DNA of 9,321 bases, taken from contig USSR01000228.1 in the NCBI GenBank assembly GCA_900557355.1, positions 1 through 9,321 of the forward strand, read 5' to 3'. The DNA is from an uncultured Bacteroides sp. GTDB taxonomy: Bacteria > Bacteroidota > Bacteroidia > Bacteroidales > Bacteroidaceae. Within the stretch, counting starts at the first letter, position 1, and each line of letters starts with the position of its first letter. The notes under the pieces were generated by a model. That model was not told where the DNA came from. It saw nothing but the letters and a program-made list of their open reading frames with translations, and did not search any database. Made by a program: the position numbers and the translations under genes. Below, in pieces: positions 6,377 to 9,321 of this stretch.

Positions 6377-7936
6377 TCAGCTTCGTCCGCTCAGTGTGAT
6401 GAGCGGGATTATCATTTCCTCCATCGAAATACCTCCGTGCTGGAAGGTATCGGTGTAGTAACTGACATAATGGTTGTAATTATTGGGGTAGGCAAAGAAA
6501 TCGCGTCCTGTGGCAAAGATATAGCGCGTACTCACATTGGGTGAGGGAAGGTGTATCTCGGCCGGGCGGGTGATTTCAAATACCTGTTTGGGGTTGTATG
6601 CCATATTACGTGATAGCTTATAGCGCAGGTTAGCATTGATTTCCTTACTGTTGCTCTGTACTTTTACAGGGTTATCTACGCGGATACTGCCGTGGTCGGT
6701 CGTGATAATGACACGATATTGACGGGATGCGAGCGCTTTCAGAAGATCGCTCAAGGGTGAATGTCGGAACCATGAAAGGGTAATGCTGCGATAGGCAGCT
6801 TCAGTAGAAGCGAGTTCACGTATCATTTTACTCTCTGTACGGCTATGGCTCAACATATCGATGAAATTGAATACGGCAACGTTTAAGTCATTCTGTGCCA
6901 GGGTAGGAAGTTGTGCTAGTAAGCGTTCTGCACCGGCTGCATCATTGATTTTATGATAAGAGAATGTATCGTTGCGGCGATAGCGCTCAATGATAGTACG
7001 TATAAGTGGAGCCTCGTTCAGGTTTTTGTTTTCTTCTTCGTCTTCATCTACCCACAGTTCCGGAAACAGTTTGGCTATCTGGTCAGGCATCAGACCGGAA
7101 AAAATAGCGTTACGGGCATATTGTGTGGCAGTGGGCAGAATGCTGAAATAGAGTTGCTCGTCTATATTGAACAGACCGGATAATTCGTCGGCAAGTACGC
7201 GCCACTGGTCGTAACGGAAATTATCGAGTACTATGAAGAAAACCTTCTCGCCTTTGTCCAGTGCTGGGAAAAGAATACGCTTGAAGAGATCAGGACTCAT
7301 TAGGGGACGGTCGGCAGGTGCATCTTTGGTTGATACCCAATCTGCATAGTTCCTTTTGATGAATTTCGCAAAAGCACTGTTGGCCTCTGTTTTCTGCATG
7401 GCAAGCATTTCGCTCATGGGGCTGTCTGTAGCTTCCAGTTCCAGTTCCCAATAAACAAGGCGGCGATATAATTCCATCCAGTCGGCTGCAGTCAGTGAGT
7501 CATTAATCTGCATGCCTATCTTACCGAAACTCTGCTGGTAACCGGTTTGTGCGGCTTCGCTGACAATATCCCGGCGGTGAAGGTTCTTCTTTAGCGATAA
7601 TAATATTTGATTGGGATTGACGGGCTTGATCAGGTAATCTGCAATTTTCTGACCGATAGCCATGTCCATGATATTTTCCTCTTCGCTCTTGGTGATCATG
7701 ACCACGGGGACGGTGGGGCAGATATCTTTTATCAAAGCCAGGGTTTGCAGGCCGCTCAGCCCAGGCATGTTTTCATCCAGAAAGATCAGGTCATAGGTGG
7801 TAGCACGGCAACGGTCCAGTGCATCCTGTCCGTTGGTTACGGTGTCTACTTCGTAACCTTTGCCTTCCAGAAACAGGATGTGCGGTCGCAGCAAGCTGAT
7901 CTCATCGTCTACCCAAAGGAGTTTATCTTTCTTCAT
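6377..7936 (-). CDS. porX: PorX-like response regulator with PglZ (alkaline phosphatase superfamily) effector domain
   Basis: This is a two-domain cytoplasmic regulator of 519 residues. Residues 1-120 form a CheY-like receiver with the acidic pair Asp10/Asp11, phosphoacceptor Asp54 (FLDENMPG), Thr82 and Lys104 (IKP), so it should be phosphorylated by a histidine kinase. A helical linker follows (about 120-225). The PglZ domain (about 228-519) shows candidate metal ligands and catalytic residues: Asp238 (VLDNFRYDQW), Thr271 in LPTATQYARNA as the likely nucleophile, Asp360/His364 (NFIDMLSH), Asp414/His415 (TTDHGS) and His500 (QHGG). All look intact. Porphyromonas PorX, the closest characterised relative I know, acts with the kinase PorY and sigma factor SigP in T9SS gene control, and its PglZ domain is reported to cleave oligonucleotides. 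I chose the ATG at 7936 (MKKDKLLWVDDE), the normal receiver start, over one 17 codons upstream that would overlap the preceding gene. No kinase is visible here. The target process in this organism is inferred at best. Confidence 0.9.
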   Translation of the reverse strand: MKKDKLLWVDDEISLLRPHILFLEGKGYEVDTVTNGQDALDRCRATTYDLIFLDENMPGLSGLQTLALIKDICPTVPVVMITKSEEENIMDMAIGQKIADYLIKPVNPNQILLSLKKNLHRRDIVSEAAQTGYQQSFGKIGMQINDSLTAADWMELYRRLVYWELELEATDSPMSEMLAMQKTEANSAFAKFIKRNYADWVSTKDAPADRPLMSPDLFKRILFPALDKGEKVFFIVLDNFRYDQWRVLADELSGLFNIDEQLYFSILPTATQYARNAIFSGLMPDQIAKLFPELWVDEDEEENKNLNEAPLIRTIIERYRRNDTFSYHKINDAAGAERLLAQLPTLAQNDLNVAVFNFIDMLSHSRTESKMIRELASTEAAYRSITLSWFRHSPLSDLLKALASRQYRVIITTDHGSIRVDNPVKVQSNSKEINANLRYKLSRNMAYNPKQVFEITRPAEIHLPSPNVSTRYIFATGRDFFAYPNNYNHYVSYYTDTFQHGGISMEEMIIPLITLSGRS

Positions 7937-7952
7937 AATACTACTCACTTTT

Positions 7953-9321
7953 TCAGTCCTCAAAGATAACACCATTTTCCGGGTCATCCTCTTCCATAGG
8001 CAGATTTTCTTCTTTTTGCCGTTCTTCTTCCTCTGTTGACAGGTTCAGTAGTGGCTCATCCAGCGTGTAACCTTTTAACTCAGGTTCCGGTATAGAAGAG
8101 AAGTGTGCACGGTAGAAGGTATCGTAATCGTCGAAACTATACTGTTTAATCAGTTGTTCGTAGTTGGCTTCCGATATGAGTATGGCACGCATACCACTGA
8201 GTCGTGTAGCCATTTCGGGATTGGCATAAAGACGGCGGAAGTATTGCTGCGCCTCATCGTAGTTACTGAATGGTCGGATTTGCAGCATGCCAATGCCCCG
8301 TTCGTGAGCAAACGCAAGGTCGAAGTTTTTCACCAGGAAAGTGGAGAAGTTATAGCGTGCCACTTCAAACAGTAGCATGTTCTCATTTACCTTTCCTTCT
8401 TCGTAAGCCAGGATAAAAAGGAACGGTGTGTTGCGCTCTGTACTGAATGCGCTGTCCGGAGGAAGAATAACGCTACCGCTCAGACTGTCGCCCGTTAACT
8501 TGCCAGCTTCGGCAAGCTCAGCATTCCGCCGTTGCCAGATGGAGCCAAATGTATGGCTGTCGTGAGACAGCAGGCGTCCTTCCTGTACCCCTTTCAGAAT
8601 ATGGGCAGCCAGATCCGTGATTTCATTTTGCGGATATTGCTGTACAAGCTCTTTCAGGATAGCAAGGAACTGATCAGTTTCCCCTCCCTGTAGCCGGGTG
8701 ACGGCATTGAGGAACATAAATTTGGGACGATGTTGCCCCAGAGGGTATATCTCGGCAGAAAGATGTTCGGCTGCACGTACGGTGGTTGTATCACCCAGTT
8801 GGAAATGTTTGTAAGCACGGGCATAGAGGGAGTCCTCACGTTGTTTGCCATATACGGCATTTTCAGCAAAGTCCGGGTCGGCTAGTGTCTTGGCATAGCG
8901 GCTTTTGGGGAACCGGGCGATAAGTTCGGCCTTATATTTCTCTGCACGTTGCAGGGCAGGAAGTTCTCCATAATAATTTAGAGCCAGTTCGGTCAGGAAT
9001 AACTGATAATATGCTTCATCCGCTTGTGCAAAGTCAGGGAACTCGCGTACCAGTCGTTCAAACGCAGCTTCTGCCCGTTTGAAATCCTGCATACGATCCT
9101 TGAAAATCATTCCGGCACCATATAAGGCTTCTGATAACAGTGTGTTTGAGGCTTGCATAGCTTCTTCTGTCAACGGAATTTGTGTCAGGTAGTATTCCGG
9201 GCGGTGAGTATCACCGGCAATGCTGTCGGCAGTGTTCTTTTCATTTTCTTCTTTTTGGGGAATGGAAGAATCAATAGTTTCATTTCCCTGATTGCCATGG
9301 ATTGTGTCTTTCTTAGCAACA
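7953..9321 (-). CDS. SprE/PorW-like tetratricopeptide repeat protein, 5' partial
   Basis: The reading frame stays open to the right edge, so the start is missing and 455 residues are visible. The TTG at 9173 is not the start: upstream codons encode a polar Asn/Glu/Lys/Asp linker ending in RPEYYLTQIPLTEEAM, which I recall as typical of SprE/PorW. TPR-like helical pairs follow (about 55-260), such as FKRAEAAFERLVREFPDF and the stretch ending AELIARFPKSRYA. Next comes a conserved C-terminal domain (about 295-405) with LLFEVARYNFSTFLVKNFDL and FSNYDEAQQYFRRLY, then an acidic tail. In Flavobacterium and Porphyromonas, SprE/PorW is a lipoprotein needed for T9SS function or gliding. The lipoprotein signal would lie outside the window, so envelope location is inferred. 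It precedes the porX-like gene by 16 bases, suggesting one transcript and a functional link. The TPR call is firm; SprE/PorW membership is likely but rests on recognition. Confidence 0.8.
   Translation of the reverse strand, partial: VAKKDTIHGNQGNETIDSSIPQKEENEKNTADSIAGDTHRPEYYLTQIPLTEEAMQASNTLLSEALYGAGMIFKDRMQDFKRAEAAFERLVREFPDFAQADEAYYQLFLTELALNYYGELPALQRAEKYKAELIARFPKSRYAKTLADPDFAENAVYGKQREDSLYARAYKHFQLGDTTTVRAAEHLSAEIYPLGQHRPKFMFLNAVTRLQGGETDQFLAILKELVQQYPQNEITDLAAHILKGVQEGRLLSHDSHTFGSIWQRRNAELAEAGKLTGDSLSGSVILPPDSAFSTERNTPFLFILAYEEGKVNENMLLFEVARYNFSTFLVKNFDLAFAHERGIGMLQIRPFSNYDEAQQYFRRLYANPEMATRLSGMRAILISEANYEQLIKQYSFDDYDTFYRAHFSSIPEPELKGYTLDEPLLNLSTEEEERQKEENLPMEEDDPENGVIFED

Noticed and set aside
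9171..9173. TTG as start codon of the SprE/PorW-like gene
   Set aside because: The frame continues open to the window edge and the upstream codons encode the family-like RPEYYLTQIP segment, so the true start is outside the window.

Overview
The window looks like a chromosomal segment of a gut-type Bacteroidota (Bacteroides/Phocaeicola/Parabacteroides group). The reasons are protein content (a PorX-type response regulator with a PglZ domain, a SprE/PorW-like TPR protein and an Imm17-family small protein), moderate GC, and mostly weak Shine-Dalgarno sites. The assignment is by recognition of protein families; no search was run. Seven protein-coding genes fill almost the whole window. No gap exceeds about 60 bases, and I see no RNA gene, insertion sequence, CRISPR array or origin.

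Left part (1-5645, + strand): a three-gene tripartite drug-efflux operon of the RND class. It holds a periplasmic membrane-fusion (adaptor) protein cut by the left edge, a complete 1043-residue inner-membrane RND permease of the AcrB/HAE1 type, and a complete outer-membrane factor lipoprotein of the OprM/NodT type. The genes overlap by 4 bases or lie 3 bases apart, so they are almost certainly co-transcribed. The promoter and any regulator lie outside the window.

Right part (9321-5704, - strand): a second compact operon converging on the first. In transcription order it holds a SprE/PorW-like TPR protein cut by the right edge, a PorX-like response regulator fused to a PglZ (alkaline-phosphatase-superfamily) domain, the tRNA t6A-synthesis ATPase TsaE, and a 71-residue two-helix membrane protein of the Imm17 type. 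Gaps are 16, 25 and 6 bases. PorX and SprE/PorW are best known from the type IX secretion system (T9SS) and gliding motility, but no T9SS structural gene is visible here.

The two operons meet tail to tail at a perfect 14-bp inverted repeat (5656-5702). It can form a strong hairpin but has no U-tract on the 3' side in either direction. The efflux system is conventional. The second operon is the part worth following up, because it combines a possible nucleotide-hydrolysing response regulator, its T9SS-linked neighbour, a tRNA-modification enzyme and a so-called immunity protein.
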